A DNA stretch of 64,000 bases from Vibrio sp. SNU_ST1 (GTDB lineage: Bacteria > Pseudomonadota > Gammaproteobacteria > Enterobacterales > Vibrionaceae): positions 1,240,001-1,304,000 of the forward strand of contig NZ_CP130748.1 of the NCBI RefSeq assembly GCF_030563405.1, given 5' to 3'. Numbering within the stretch: position 1 is the first letter of the stretch; the number at the start of each line of letters is the position of its first letter. Below the pieces are notes generated by a model, which did no database searches, was not told the DNA's origin, and worked only from the letters and a program-made list of their open reading frames with translations. A program made the position numbers and the translations under genes. Shown here in pieces: positions 55,245-64,000 of this stretch.

Positions 55245-56918
55245 CTTGTAGCGACGGTAAACCGGCTGCCAGAAGTGCTGGTCAATCGCTTGTTGTAGTG
55301 CTTCTTCAGTGATCTCTAGAGCAACACCTTGCTCAATCGCTTTTTTACCAACGGCAAAAGCAATCTTCTTAGATACGGTGTGGATCTCTTCCAATGGTGG
55401 AAGTAGAGCACCTGAGCCATTGATAGCAAGTGGAGAACAGGTTGCAAGTGCTCGGCTTGATTCCATTAGCATTTCGTCAGTGATGCGTGAAGCATTCACA
55501 GCCAATACACCAAGGCCAATACCTGGGAAGATGTAGCTGTTATTACACTGAGCGATTGGGTAAGTGGTGCCGTTGTGAACCACTGGCTCAAACGGGCTAC
55601 CAGTCGCAACAAGAGCTTGGCCGTCAGTCCAACGAATAATATCATTTGGTGTTGCTTCAACACGGCTTGTTGGGTTTGACAGTGGGAACACGATAGGACG
55701 CTCACAGTGCAGGTTCATCTCTTTGATGACTTCTTTGCTGAACAGACCCGGCGCACCAGATACGCCAACCAATACCGTAGGTTTCGCGTGACGAACAACG
55801 TCTAGTAGAGAGAAACCAGTGCCGTCGCTTTCCCAATCTTTGGTGTTCGCGTTGGTTTGAACTAGACGCTGTTGGAAATCAAGCAGGTTTTGCATGCCTT
55901 CCTGTAGCAGACCCCAACGGTCAACCATGTAAACTTGAGAGCGAGCTTGTGCATCGCTGATACCTTCAGACACCATTTGAGCAATGATCGCTTCAGCAAT
56001 ACCACAACCTGCAGAACCCGCACCGAGGAAGGTGATGCGTTGGTCTGACAGTTTGCTGTTCGCTGCTTTACATGCTGCAAGTAGAGAACCAACCGTTACA
56101 GCGGCTGTACCTTGGATATCATCGTTGAAACAACAGAGGCGATCTTTGTAACGTTCAAGCAGTGGCATTGCGTTCTTTTGTGCGAAATCTTCGAACTGAA
56201 CTAATGCGTCAGGCCAACGGCGTTGAACGGCTTGGATGAATTCTTCAACAAATGCATCGTAATCAGCACCCGTGATACGAGGGTGACGCCAGCCCATGTA
56301 CATTGGGTCAGCAAGACGCTGCGGGTTGTTTGTACCCACATCGAGCACGATTGGTAGCATGTAAGCTGGGCTGATACCGCCACAAGCTGTGTAAAGTGCT
56401 AGCTTACCAATTGGAATACCCATGCCACCGATACCTTGGTCTCCCAAACCAAGAATACGCTCACCATCCGTAACCACGATAACTTTAACGTTGTGGTTTG
56501 TCGCATTGTTCAGTAGGTCATCGATACGATCGCGGTTCGGGTACGAGATAAACAGACCACGGCCACGACGGTAAATATTTGAGAAGTTCTCACATGCTGC
56601 GCCAACCGTTGGCGTGTAAATGATAGGCATCATTTCAGAAATGTGGTTTTGAACTAAACGATAAAAAAGCGTTTCATTAGTGTCTTGGATGTTACGAAGG
56701 TAGATATGCTTATCCATATCACTTTCGAAGTTACAATATTGCTTGTATGCACGTCCTACTTGCTCTTGGATTGTTTCGGTTGTTTCCGGTAACAAGCCTT
56801 CAAGGTTGAAAGAACTGCGCTCTTCAGCAGAGAATGCGCTGCCTTTGTTTAGAAGAGGGGTACTTAGTAGAGCAGGACCAGCATAAGGGATATATAGAGG
56901 GCGTTTATCGTTGTTCAT
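55230..56918 (-). CDS. maeA: NAD-dependent malic enzyme
   Basis: A 562-residue enzyme, full length for the SfcA/MaeA class. The catalytic tyrosine is Tyr101 in [16 protein letters not shown]; the Lys in [13 protein letters not shown] acts in base catalysis. The nucleotide-binding site is [15 protein letters not shown] and metal ligands lie in FEDFAQKNA and DDIQGTA. It oxidatively decarboxylates malate to pyruvate with NAD, a route from C4 acids to pyruvate. The gene has its own terminator; a VcINDY-like carrier gene lies nearby on the same strand. Confidence 0.97.
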   Translation of the reverse strand: MNNDKRPLYIPYAGPALLSTPLLNKGSAFSAEERSSFNLEGLLPETTETIQEQVGRAYKQYCNFESDMDKHIYLRNIQDTNETLFYRLVQNHISEMMPIIYTPTVGAACENFSNIYRRGRGLFISYPNRDRIDDLLNNATNHNVKVIVVTDGERILGLGDQGIGGMGIPIGKLALYTACGGISPAYMLPIVLDVGTNNPQRLADPMYMGWRHPRITGADYDAFVEEFIQAVQRRWPDALVQFEDFAQKNAMPLLERYKDRLCCFNDDIQGTAAVTVGSLLAACKAANSKLSDQRITFLGAGSAGCGIAEAIIAQMVSEGISDAQARSQVYMVDRWGLLQEGMQNLLDFQQRLVQTNANTKDWESDGTGFSLLDVVRHAKPTVLVGVSGAPGLFSKEVIKEMNLHCERPIVFPLSNPTSRVEATPNDIIRWTDGQALVATGSPFEPVVHNGTTYPIAQCNNSYIFPGIGLGVLAVNASRITDEMLMESSRALATCSPLAINGSGALLPPLEEIHTVSKKIAFAVGKKAIEQGVALEITEEALQQAIDQHFWQPVYRRYKRTAF

Positions 56919-57102
56919 TAGATGCCTAATATGGGAGAAAGGGTAACCGAAAAATGATAACGGTTTAGTTATTCAATTGTAAATAGTTTACCTCCGATCT
57001 TTGCAAACAAAATGATATTCTTACCCATGTCCCACACTTATCGAATTTTAGCACCATAATTCGTTATACTTTGCTCACACTTTTTCGCGACGCCTCTTTT
57101 TT

Positions 57103-59481
57103 ATGTCATTACTTCCCATCGATGCTTATCAAAACGTATTTCACGAACAAATCGCTAATTCTCACCTAGTAGTAGAAGCGGAAACCGGGTCGGGTAAATC
57201 AACGCGCTTACCAATTTGGGCTTGCCAACATGGGCGAGTGCTTGTGGTTGAACCAAGACGAATAGCTTGTACCTCATTAGCTAAATATCTCGCCCTACAA
57301 TCGGGCGAAAAGCTTGGTGACAAAATTGGTTATGCGATCAAACTTGAGTCTGAATACAACGAGAAAACTAACGTTGTTTTTGTGACGCCCGGTATCGCGC
57401 TGCGTTGGCTATCTGAAGATGGGCTTGCTGGCTTTGATGTCATCGTAGTCGATGAATTTCATGAGAGGCGCTGGGACATTGATTTGCTGGTGGCGATCCT
57501 CAAACAAAAAGCGAGTCATCGTTTGGTGATCACTTCAGCAACCATTGAAGGTGAGCGCCTTGCTCATTATTTGGATGCGAATCGAATCAGTTGTGAAGGC
57601 CGAACTTATCAAGTTGCTATTGAACACCGAGCGAATGAGTCAAGAGCATTGCCCGATATTCGACACCTAGAGCAACGCATTGCCGAAGAAGTGAATCACC
57701 AACTGATTGCATCTTCTGGTGACATGTTGGTTTTTCTGCCGGGTAAAAAAGAGATCGTGCAATGCGAACAAGCCTTAGCGAAAAATCCAGATATCCAAGT
57801 CGTTAAATTGCATGCGTCAGTCAGTGATAAAGAGCGAGATTTAGCGTTATCGGGTCGTAATATTAATACTGAAGGTAATGGCCTGAGAAAAGTCATTCTT
57901 GCAACTAACGTTGCTGAAACCTCATTAACCATTCCTGACATTGGCGTGGTGATAGATTCAGGATTAGAAAGACGCACCGTTCAACGAAACGGTAGAACGA
58001 CTCTGATGCTTAAATCGATATCACGAGCCAGTGCCAAGCAACGAGCTGGCCGAGCGGGTAGAGTGATGGATGGTGTTTGTGTGCGTCTATATGGTGAGCA
58101 TGCGGCGTTAGAGTTAGTCACACCGCCTGAATTGCAGCGTGAAGAGCTGACCGAACCTATGTTGGCCGCGGCGTGCTGTGGATCTCCGCTTGAGAGTTTG
58201 TCTTTCCTCGATCCTATTCCGGAAAAATCACTAAACAGTGCGACTCAAACCTTAATGACGATGGAAGCGATTAACGCCGACCATCAAATTACCGAGCATG
58301 GCAAAAAGCTGTATCCGTTGCCGATTGACGCTTTGTATGCCGATATTGTTACTCGAATTAAATCCAAAGCATTAAAAGAGGCGATGGTCGATCTCACAGC
58401 GGCGCTGTCCGTTCCTGCTCGCTTATATCAGTTATCAAACAATGCAGAACATCTAGAAGCTCTGGCGCAAAAAGAGAAAGAAGGGTGTGATTTAAGCCTG
58501 TTAATTCAGATTGTGCGTGGTCGCGAATATCCGCATTTAGAAATAGACCAACAGGCACTGAATGAAGCACAAGGACTGGCTAAGCAAATGCGTGAGGTGT
58601 TTGAACTTCCTCAATTAGAAGTCTCGTCACGTTTACAGCGTATTGAACTGCTTAAGATCATTGTGAATCTGCATCCTGAACTGGTGTTTGTACGCAGGTT
58701 GAGAAGGAAAGAAGCTTTTGCCAATGGAGCGTTAGAGGTAGTACTCGGCCGTCAGAATCGTTTCCCTGACAATGCACAAGCGATGTTGGTGTTAGACACT
58801 CATAGTTTGCCGGGAAGAGGCGTTAAGCAAACACTGACCTTAGCGACGGTCACGGCCCCCATTCCTCTTGAGCTTATCATTGATGCTGAGCTAGGAGAGT
58901 GGGAGCAAGGTGAAACGATTGTGAATGATGAAGGCGTCTATACTGGGATGGCGTTGGTGTATGCCGGCCGCACGATCACGACTAAGCTCGTGGCAGCGGA
59001 AGGGCAACTATCGCTAAAGCCCATCGTCGATCTTGTATCGAATGGGGTTCAACTTCCCGGTTTTGCAGAAGCTCGCACTCAACAAATCAAACATTGGCAG
59101 CTGTATGTGAAACTCGGTCTCGATGAGCAAACCAAATACACACCAGAAATTGAGAATATTAACTTTGAGCTATGGTTGATAGAGCAGCTTGAAGTGTTAG
59201 GTGTCACTGATGTGAGCGAATTGGAAATGTTCGACCATGCTGATATTCCATTCGATGGTATCCCGACTTGGCTCTATTCAGAGTTTTCGGAAAAGTACCC
59301 GTTTGCATTGAGCCTTGCCGACTTGCAACTCGAAGTCGAATACCTGCCGGCACGCAAGCTGATTTACGTTCATTATCAATCGGGCAGTCGAAAGTTATCG
59401 CCAAAACGTTGGGAGCTCCCGACATGGTCTGGCTGGCGTATTCAGTACAAAAAAGCGAGTCGGATAATTGATATCAAATAG
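57103..59481 (+). CDS. DEAH-type helicase, HrpB-related
   Basis: A 792-residue protein with the HrpB layout. Walker A is EAETGSGKST at 25-34, motif II reads DEFH (117-120) instead of DEAH/DECH, motif III is ITSATIEGERL, and QRAGRAGRV closes the RecA2 core. A winged-helix and ratchet-like region follows, then a C-terminal domain with ETIVNDEGVYTGMAL. Length agrees with HrpB (around 800). HrpB-class proteins are putative RNA helicases; in some bacteria they affect mRNA processing or surface attachment. The DEFH variant and divergence from classical HrpB leave subclass uncertain. It is divergent from maeA. Confidence 0.9.
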   Translation: MSLLPIDAYQNVFHEQIANSHLVVEAETGSGKSTRLPIWACQHGRVLVVEPRRIACTSLAKYLALQSGEKLGDKIGYAIKLESEYNEKTNVVFVTPGIALRWLSEDGLAGFDVIVVDEFHERRWDIDLLVAILKQKASHRLVITSATIEGERLAHYLDANRISCEGRTYQVAIEHRANESRALPDIRHLEQRIAEEVNHQLIASSGDMLVFLPGKKEIVQCEQALAKNPDIQVVKLHASVSDKERDLALSGRNINTEGNGLRKVILATNVAETSLTIPDIGVVIDSGLERRTVQRNGRTTLMLKSISRASAKQRAGRAGRVMDGVCVRLYGEHAALELVTPPELQREELTEPMLAAACCGSPLESLSFLDPIPEKSLNSATQTLMTMEAINADHQITEHGKKLYPLPIDALYADIVTRIKSKALKEAMVDLTAALSVPARLYQLSNNAEHLEALAQKEKEGCDLSLLIQIVRGREYPHLEIDQQALNEAQGLAKQMREVFELPQLEVSSRLQRIELLKIIVNLHPELVFVRRLRRKEAFANGALEVVLGRQNRFPDNAQAMLVLDTHSLPGRGVKQTLTLATVTAPIPLELIIDAELGEWEQGETIVNDEGVYTGMALVYAGRTITTKLVAAEGQLSLKPIVDLVSNGVQLPGFAEARTQQIKHWQLYVKLGLDEQTKYTPEIENINFELWLIEQLEVLGVTDVSELEMFDHADIPFDGIPTWLYSEFSEKYPFALSLADLQLEVEYLPARKLIYVHYQSGSRKLSPKRWELPTWSGWRIQYKKASRIIDIK

Positions 59482-59684
59482 ATGGATTAGTTTTATCTCT
59501 AAAATATTAATCAAATAGGTGCATATATGTTTTTTCAGTACTTATTTTGTTACAAGTTTGATTTTTATATGCCTTTTTAACCAATCAAAAGGTCATAAAA
59601 GACTATTCTTCTATATCCTATTGCTATATAGAAAGAGTTGATAGATATTGAGTATATTGTGTTGTCAAAGTGTCGGGGGACATC

Positions 59685-60062
59685 ATGGATAAACAGACAG
59701 AGACGCGTGTAGAGTTTGATTACACAACATTTCTTGGCGCCTCATGCAGTAAAAAATGGACTTTTCTGGAAGCACTAACCACGATTGCGCCAGTATTCAG
59801 TACCGTCTGGCGAGATAGCATTAAAGAGCTCGCAAGCCCTGAAGATCGTTTATGGCAGATGGCATTGAAATCGATGTCGACGCGTAAAAGTGATGAGTCA
59901 AACATTGTTACCTTACTCAAGCTAGCCAAGCTAGAGGGGATCAATGAACTCAAAGTTGCTATGCCATATTCTCTTGAAGAAGAGCAGATCGAGTACATTG
60001 AATCGCGCAGTCATTTGGTGATTGCCGAGAATTCTGGAGAAGAGTTGACTATCAAGCTTTAA
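59685..60062 (+). CDS. Protein of unknown function, 125 residues
   Basis: The start is ATG 59685, behind a GGGGGA ribosome site; the longer frame from 59670 uses GTG within that site. The product is a soluble, acidic and helical-looking protein (RVEFDYTTFLGASCSKKWTF at the start; PYSLEEEQIEYIESRSHLV near the end). No family is recognised. It is followed by a clear terminator and is transcribed alone between the helicase and purC. Confidence 0.75.
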   Translation: MDKQTETRVEFDYTTFLGASCSKKWTFLEALTTIAPVFSTVWRDSIKELASPEDRLWQMALKSMSTRKSDESNIVTLLKLAKLEGINELKVAMPYSLEEEQIEYIESRSHLVIAENSGEELTIKL

Positions 60063-60117
60063 TCTATCAGTAGAGCTTAGAGCTTAGCTCAAATAAGATT
60101 AAAACGTACATGTAAGA

Positions 60118-60145
60118 AGGGCCTCAATAATGAGGCCCTTTTTGT
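60118..60145 (+). terminator. Terminator after the 125-residue gene
   Basis: AGGGCCTCA / TGAGGCCCT with a 4-base loop, then TTTTTG. Confidence 0.93.
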
Positions 60146-60189
60146 ATTTAAGTAGCTCTTGTATTTGAGCAGCTCTTGTACTTAGGCAG
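60144..60189. repeat. 17-bp tandem units between the terminator and purC
   Basis: GTATTTAAGTAGCTCTT, GTATTTGAGCAGCTCTT and a partial GTACTTAGGCAG follow each other in the purC 3' region. Confidence 0.82.
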
Positions 60190-60209
60190 AACGCGATATC
60201 GAACCGCGA

Positions 60210-61313
60210 TTAATCGATTAGGCCGTAGTCGGCACGCAATATATCGATGATCTCTTGCTTAGGGTTCTCACTCAGTACGATTTCCGCGCCTGTAATCTTC
60301 GCCGCGATATCAAGATAAGTACGTGACAGAGACATTAATGAATTCAATGGAAGTTCATTGTCACGAGCTAACGCTTCACGCTCTGGCATGCGTTCTTTAT
60401 TCAAAAGAATGTCGGCATCAGGGAAGTAGTTAAGCAAGAACTGACGGAAGCCTTCTTTTGAATTCTCAACGATGTTGCCGTTGTTGTATTCCTGAGTATC
60501 CCAAATGCGAGATGAATCTGGAGTACCAACTTCGTCCATGTAGATAAGCTTTTCTTTGCCTTGAGCATCGTTCACATAGCCGAACTCAAATTTCGTATCG
60601 ACAAAGGTTTGATCGACTTTTGCTAGCGCTTGGCTAATTACGTTGAAGCCTTCTTTTAGCAGTTTCTCGTAATGCGCAATGTCACTTGCTTGAGTAAAGT
60701 TGAACGCTGCGAAGTTATCTTCGATGTTGTTACGTGTGATGTTCACATCGTCAGCTTCTGGAACACCAGGAATCCCTTTCAAAATCCCTTTTGTAGAAGG
60801 CGTGATCAGTAGCTCAGGTAACTTTTTGTCTTTCTCAAGGCCTTCTGGCATCTCGATACCGCAGAATTCACGTTCGCCGTTTGCGTATGCACGCCACATT
60901 GAACCTGTGATGTATTGACGACAAATTGCTTCGATCATGACTGGGCGAGCTTTTTGTACAATCCATACGAACGGGTGAGGGATATCAAGAATATGACTGT
61001 CAGCGAGGCCGTTGTCTTTAAACAATTTGAACCAGTGGTTAGAGATAGCATTCAGAGCGGCTCCCTTACCTGGAACACCTTTTAGATTCCCTTCACCACG
61101 CCAGATACAATCAAATGCAGATATACGGTCACTGATCACCATGATTGCTAAAGGCGCATCTGGTGCTACATCGTAGCCTTTCTCTTTAATTAGTCGTTGG
61201 CTATCTTCTTCAGTTAACCAGTAGACTGAGCGAACCTTGCCACTGTGGACAGGTTTATCAGTACGGATTGGTAGGTCATCATTTACGGCAAGAACTTGAT
61301 CAGCAAGGCTCAT
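60210..61313 (-). CDS. purC: Phosphoribosylaminoimidazole-succinocarboxamide synthase
   Basis: A 367-residue enzyme of the longer SAICAR synthetase class found in Vibrio and other gamma-proteobacteria, rather than the short (about 237) type. Landmarks are [18 protein letters not shown] near the start, [14 protein letters not shown] near 58, [14 protein letters not shown], and [28 protein letters not shown] near 245-272. It joins CAIR and aspartate with ATP in purine synthesis. A PurR-type box lies about 100 bp upstream. Confidence 0.97.
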   Translation of the reverse strand: MSLADQVLAVNDDLPIRTDKPVHSGKVRSVYWLTEEDSQRLIKEKGYDVAPDAPLAIMVISDRISAFDCIWRGEGNLKGVPGKGAALNAISNHWFKLFKDNGLADSHILDIPHPFVWIVQKARPVMIEAICRQYITGSMWRAYANGEREFCGIEMPEGLEKDKKLPELLITPSTKGILKGIPGVPEADDVNITRNNIEDNFAAFNFTQASDIAHYEKLLKEGFNVISQALAKVDQTFVDTKFEFGYVNDAQGKEKLIYMDEVGTPDSSRIWDTQEYNNGNIVENSKEGFRQFLLNYFPDADILLNKERMPEREALARDNELPLNSLMSLSRTYLDIAAKITGAEIVLSENPKQEIIDILRADYGLID

Positions 61314-61414
61314 TTAGACATTCCTATCTTTTATCAAACGTCATACAGAGAAGTGCGGTGTGCACATGATTAGACGGGCATTATACCCAATCTACTATTT
61401 GCTTCCAGAGAAAA

Positions 61415-61428
61415 AGCAAACGATTGCT
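61415..61428. promoter_or_regulatory. PurR-type operator upstream of purC
   Basis: AGCAAACGATTGCT, with the GCAAACG-x-TTGC core of the PurR operator. It is 102 bp upstream of the purC start, in the right place to repress transcription when purines are abundant. Confidence 0.8.
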
Positions 61429-61445
61429 AAATCTATTGTTTAAAT

Positions 61446-61499
61446 AAAAACCCCCGCCTAACAATCTGCTAAAAAATTGGCGAATTGTAGGGCAGGGGA
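61446..61499 (-). terminator. Terminator of sulA
   Basis: On the minus strand CCCCTGCCCTACAAT and ATTGTTAGGCGGGGG pair at 12 of 15 positions across an 18-base loop, followed by TTTTTATTT. It is about 125 bp after the sulA stop and just upstream of the purC promoter region. Confidence 0.75.
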
Positions 61500-61623
61500 A
61501 GGGAGTATATTTGGACTGTGTTTTGGAGCTATGATGTCAAGTTAACTTAAGTTTGTTAGCTAAAAGATTAAGCTATGTTTATGGGCTATGTTTATGAGCC
61601 AACATGTTATTAAGCAAGGTGGT

Positions 61624-62031
61624 CTAGTGAATACGCTCTGAATTGGCATCAATAAAGAAGACTTCACACTGAAAGCGCATTCCTAATGTTCTTAGGTATT
61701 GCTGACTGAATTGATCAATCGAAGCACTCGCAACAATCGCGCTCGCATTCTTAGATCGAATGGCTTTCTCGACGGTTTCTACTTCTGTCATTTGATTAGA
61801 GGCTTTCATGTGAATAACACGATCACAGCAAACATTATGTTGCTGCAGCTGTTTAGCCGATGGTCTTGGTGTTTGAGCCGTAAACAGTAACCACTGATGT
61901 TGATTGGACAGCAACGCCATTTTGGCAAACAACGCTTCTTCGTTTGAACTTTTTGTTTCACGAGAGACGGATGTAAATACGCAGTGAGTTAGCGGGCTAG
62001 AGTGTTGTGCTTTAACGTGTGCTGGAATCAT
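61624..62031 (-). CDS. sulA: SOS cell-division inhibitor SulA
   Basis: A 135-residue protein of the SulA family, a RecA-like fold lacking the ATP site. Landmarks are LLSNQHQWLLFTAQTPRPSA near 41-60, VCCDRVIHMKASNQMTEVET near 68-87 and ASAIVASASIDQF near 95-107. SulA binds FtsZ and stops division during DNA damage. A perfect LexA box lies 22 bp upstream of the ATG. Shorter than Escherichia coli SulA (169) at the N-terminus. Confidence 0.9.
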   Translation of the reverse strand: MIPAHVKAQHSSPLTHCVFTSVSRETKSSNEEALFAKMALLSNQHQWLLFTAQTPRPSAKQLQQHNVCCDRVIHMKASNQMTEVETVEKAIRSKNASAIVASASIDQFSQQYLRTLGMRFQCEVFFIDANSERIH

Positions 62032-62052
62032 TTTGCTGTCCTTATATACATG

Positions 62053-62068
62053 CTGTATGTGTATACAG
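62053..62068. promoter_or_regulatory. LexA box of sulA
   Basis: CTGTATGTGTATACAG fits the CTGT-N8-ACAG consensus exactly and lies 22-37 bp upstream of the sulA start. Confidence 0.95.
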
Positions 62069-62228
62069 TAGTTTTTGTTGCTTATAAGATCAAGCGTTTT
62101 TTGAGGGATTATTGGACGATCTTGCTTGGTTATAGATGCTGCTTTTGTTTAAGTTATTGAAAATGGTATAAAAATTAAATTTGAATGAATTTGTTGTTTT
62201 GTCTCATAAGTTGAAGAAATGTGAGCTT

Positions 62229-62281
62229 TATACAGGTGTATACAGTGGTTTTGACAGAAAAGTACTGTATATACCTGTATA
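62229..62281. repeat. Large inverted repeat made of CTGTAT/ATACAG modules
   Basis: TATACAGGTGTATACAGT at 62229-62246 pairs with ACTGTATATACCTGTATA at 62264-62281 at 17 of 18 positions, spacer 17 bases. Each arm holds two ATACAG-type half-sites 10 bp apart in direct orientation. It is about 200 bp upstream of sulA, so it may modulate it, or be a structured RNA. Confidence 0.75.
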
Positions 62282-62328
62282 GAAGATAAGAAGATAAGAA
62301 GATAAGAAGATAAGAAGATAAGAAGATA
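62281..62328. repeat. Six tandem AGAAGATA octamers
   Basis: Six exact 8-bp copies directly after the inverted repeat and before the zinc-ribbon gene's terminator. A homogeneous array of this kind should vary in copy number between isolates. Confidence 0.93.
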
Positions 62329-62344
62329 AATCTCAGATACAAAA

Positions 62345-62363
62345 AAAGCGCCTTAGGCGCTTT
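62345..62363 (-). terminator. Terminator of the zinc-ribbon gene
   Basis: AAAGCGCC / GGCGCTTT, 3-base loop, and a T7 run on the minus strand, 22 bp after the stop. Confidence 0.92.
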
Positions 62364-62384
62364 CTTATATTTCAACGGTGTTGC

Positions 62385-62573
62385 TTATCTCAATGTCGCT
62401 TGGGAGAGTTTTGCTCTCATTTCCATTTCACCAATATTGAACTGGCGAACATCAATGGTTGCCATATCATTGCACTCTTGACATGCATGATGACACTTAC
62501 CATCTAGGTAGTCGTGCTTTTTAACTAGGCTTGGCTTTTTGCACCAATCACAAACGCCTTCTATTGTGAACAT
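62385..62573 (-). CDS. Small zinc-ribbon-like protein
   Basis: A 62-residue protein with Cys8-x2-Cys11 (GVCDWCKKPSLVKKHDYLDG), then Cys27, Cys31 and Cys34 (KCHHACQEC), enough ligands for one zinc site. GAGGAG precedes the ATG. The remainder is a short helix (GEMEMRAKLSQATLR). Such proteins are commonly found as small nucleic-acid or protein-binding factors; this one has no known partner. Transcribed toward the sulA upstream region with its own terminator. Confidence 0.85.
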   Translation of the reverse strand: MFTIEGVCDWCKKPSLVKKHDYLDGKCHHACQECNDMATIDVRQFNIGEMEMRAKLSQATLR

Positions 62574-62738
62574 ATTCTCTCCTCACCTGTTTAAGTCAGG
62601 TGTATTTTCGGCGCAAATTATGACACAAGTAAGACTCATTAGTTAATAGTTTGTTACCTGTTTTTGAGAGGGGGATCGATTGCAGTACTAATAAAATCGA
62701 TATCTTTGCGACTTTGGAAATCGAGTTTGCTTGGTTGT

Positions 62739-63833
62739 TTACGTTTTTGCAACACTCTTAAGGATGGTTTTTAGCGAATTGTTCAAACGTTTCATCTCTT
62801 CGTCACATCCGTAACCATCAGGGTGGTAGATTTTGGATAGCTGTTTATATCGAATTTTAATGCTTTTTTGATTCGGAATTGAGCTAGGTGTATACCCAAA
62901 TAGAGCGCAGGCTACTTGTAAATTGTTCAGGCTGTTGTCACTTTTCTGTTTTTTTAACTCATGGAACATGGTGTGCAGCTGACGTTTTTGCTGCTTAATA
63001 GTGAAGTCCTTCGAGCTAAGCTGTGCTTCAAGTGTCTGCTTTTGTTGCCCCAATTTACCAGATTTTAGAGCGTGTCTTCTTTTTGATATCACCAGAGTCA
63101 AGATAATGCTGACAATTGAAATTAACACGGCTAAGGCTGCGCCAATCAGATAGTCTGAATACGTTAGGTTAGAACGTGTTGCCTGCTCTCTAGGGGGCTG
63201 AGAAGAAGGGGAGTGACTTGCTCGCTCTGGATTAGATAGCCTCTGATTCGTGCTGCTTTCAGCAATGACGTTGTCATTGAGCTTCTCAATCGAAGAGATC
63301 TGCTTGGCACGTTGCTCGTTGAATTGCGCTTCCAGAATGCGGTTATAGCCATCTTCGGCTTTTGGATTGTTTTTTAAGGCCGCTTCATACCATAGTTGTG
63401 CTTCATCTAATGGTTTTAGGAGCTCTTGCTCAAGTGAGGATTCGTAGAGCTTTGCGACTTCGATAGGCGCGCGCTGATTTCCTTGTAGCGCTGATTTAAT
63501 AAACCATTCCAACGCAAGCTTATTGCTTTGTTCCACATCTGATCCAGCCAAGTACCATTCCCCCAGCCTAAATTGCGCATTTGCATTGCCGTTTTCTGCG
63601 GATTGCGAGTACCAATAAAATGCATCGCTGGTGCTCAAAGGGACATCAATACCTGATTCATAAGCTTGGGCTAGTTGGTATTGAGAAACTGGATCTTGAG
63701 GTTCTATCGAGAATGCAACGTTGCTTTTGGCATGAACGAAGTGTGTAGTAGAGAACTGTATTGTGGAAAATATGAGGGAAAAAAATAGAGTTCTGAGAAT
63801 TGATGATGGCAGAAAGTTGTATAGGATAAACAA
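62739..63833 (-). CDS. Sel1-repeat protein with C-terminal J domain, membrane anchored
   Basis: A 364-residue protein. A signal-like hydrophobic N-terminus (about 10-35, ending HFVHA) precedes two to three Sel1/TPR-like repeats at about 50-165, with YQLAQAYESGIDV, FRLGEWYLAGSDV and APIEVAKLYESS. A polar linker leads to a membrane helix at 228-250, a coiled coil (about 260-300) and a J domain with the HPD motif at 337-339 (KQLSKIYHPDGYG). The topology suggests an exported Sel1 module and a cytosolic J domain that recruits DnaK. Only TTG at 63833 is available as an early start; no ribosome site is evident, so the true start is uncertain. Confidence 0.8.
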   Translation of the reverse strand: MFILYNFLPSSILRTLFFSLIFSTIQFSTTHFVHAKSNVAFSIEPQDPVSQYQLAQAYESGIDVPLSTSDAFYWYSQSAENGNANAQFRLGEWYLAGSDVEQSNKLALEWFIKSALQGNQRAPIEVAKLYESSLEQELLKPLDEAQLWYEAALKNNPKAEDGYNRILEAQFNEQRAKQISSIEKLNDNVIAESSTNQRLSNPERASHSPSSQPPREQATRSNLTYSDYLIGAALAVLISIVSIILTLVISKRRHALKSGKLGQQKQTLEAQLSSKDFTIKQQKRQLHTMFHELKKQKSDNSLNNLQVACALFGYTPSSIPNQKSIKIRYKQLSKIYHPDGYGCDEEMKRLNNSLKTILKSVAKT

Positions 63834-63850
63834 TAGATAAGTCTCGTAAA

Positions 63851-63953
63851 AAAGCCCAGAGTCGGTATATCAGTATGAATATGACTAGTCGTGTGATTTT
63901 GAACAAGCAACTATATAGAGGTTAATTCAATAGATAAAGACGAACTGGGCTTT
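63851..63953 (-). terminator. Possible terminator of the OmpA-like gene with a very long loop
   Basis: AAAGCCCAG (63851-63859) pairs with CTGGGCTTT (63945-63953), and on the minus strand TTTTTTAC follows. The 9-bp stem encloses 85 bases, longer than a normal terminator, so function is doubtful. Confidence 0.35.
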
Positions 63954-63960
63954 AATCGTG

Positions 63961-64000
63961 CTACTTAAGCGGCAAGATTTGAATTTCTACGCGACGGTTA
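63961..64000 (-). CDS. OmpA-family protein, C-terminal end only (cut by window edge)
   Basis: The last codons read NRRVEIQILPLK and stop. NRRVEI is the conserved end of the OmpA/MotB peptidoglycan-binding domain. The gene continues beyond the window; it may be an outer-membrane OmpA-like lipoprotein or a MotY/OmpA-type protein. No more can be said from 12 residues. Confidence 0.7.
   Translation of the reverse strand, partial: NRRVEIQILPLK

Noticed and set aside
62229..62281. Considered as extra LexA boxes
   Set aside because: The half-sites are in direct orientation or point outward and do not satisfy CTGT-N8-ACAG.

Overview
The window reads as a piece of the larger chromosome of a marine Vibrio, most likely of the Splendidus clade. 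Support comes from the gene content and order (yciI/yciA/yciB, cydC-cydD-trxB, purC, a LexA-controlled sulA), the long Vibrio-type PurC and VcINDY-like carrier, several two-component and c-di-GMP genes, and moderate G+C. This is inferred from recognised families, since no search was run. No rRNA, tRNA or CRISPR array was seen. Both window edges cut genes: a lipoprotein at the left and an OmpA-family C-terminus at the right.

Layout. 1-2.4 kb: lipoprotein, yciI, a MITE-like repeat, yciA, yciB and a small conserved-looking gene. 2.7-5.7 kb: a LysR regulator divergent from a HisC-like aminotransferase coupled to an amino-acid binding protein with no permease. 6-7.6 kb: a secreted protein and a lipoprotein of unknown function. 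7.8-16.7 kb: the most distinctive block, an apparent operon of a 1430-aa hybrid histidine kinase with two periplasmic binding domains, an EAL-type response regulator, a chemoreceptor, a porin and a short PstS-like periplasmic protein. It looks like one sense-signal-uptake module. 17-22 kb: a TetR regulator and the ynjBCD-ynjF-like ABC/phosphatidyltransferase operon. 22.27-23.56 kb: a complete IS3-family insertion sequence that separates an hslJ-like lipoprotein gene from its terminator. 24-31 kb: small conserved genes, a DEAD-box helicase, a LysE exporter, a PilZ protein, an M14 peptidase, a NifW-family protein, a TIGR02450 gene with a start/frame problem and a HAD phosphatase. 32-35 kb: proVWX-type osmoprotectant operon behind an array of about 20-bp repeats. 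35.5-41.7 kb: SnoaL-like/LysR pair, cydDC and trxB. 41.7-44 kb: an AT-rich island holding one orphan ParA-like ATPase. 44-48 kb: 2OG-Fe hydroxylase coupled to a cysteine desulfurase-like enzyme, then a DJ-1/PfpI protein with a divergent LysR. 48-52.4 kb: two GGDEF proteins, DUF2797 and GlpM. 52.6-64 kb: dicarboxylate carrier, SanA-like protein, NAD-malic enzyme, HrpB-like helicase, purC with a PurR box, sulA with a LexA box, a zinc-ribbon protein and a Sel1/J-domain membrane protein.

Two themes run through the window. First, c-di-GMP: one EAL response regulator, two GGDEF proteins without a canonical inhibitory site and one PilZ receptor. Second, short tandem repeats (7-21 bp units) sit between stop codons and terminators at many loci, and in three genes the repeat unit includes the stop codon itself. 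This points to recurrent tandem duplication of gene 3' ends.
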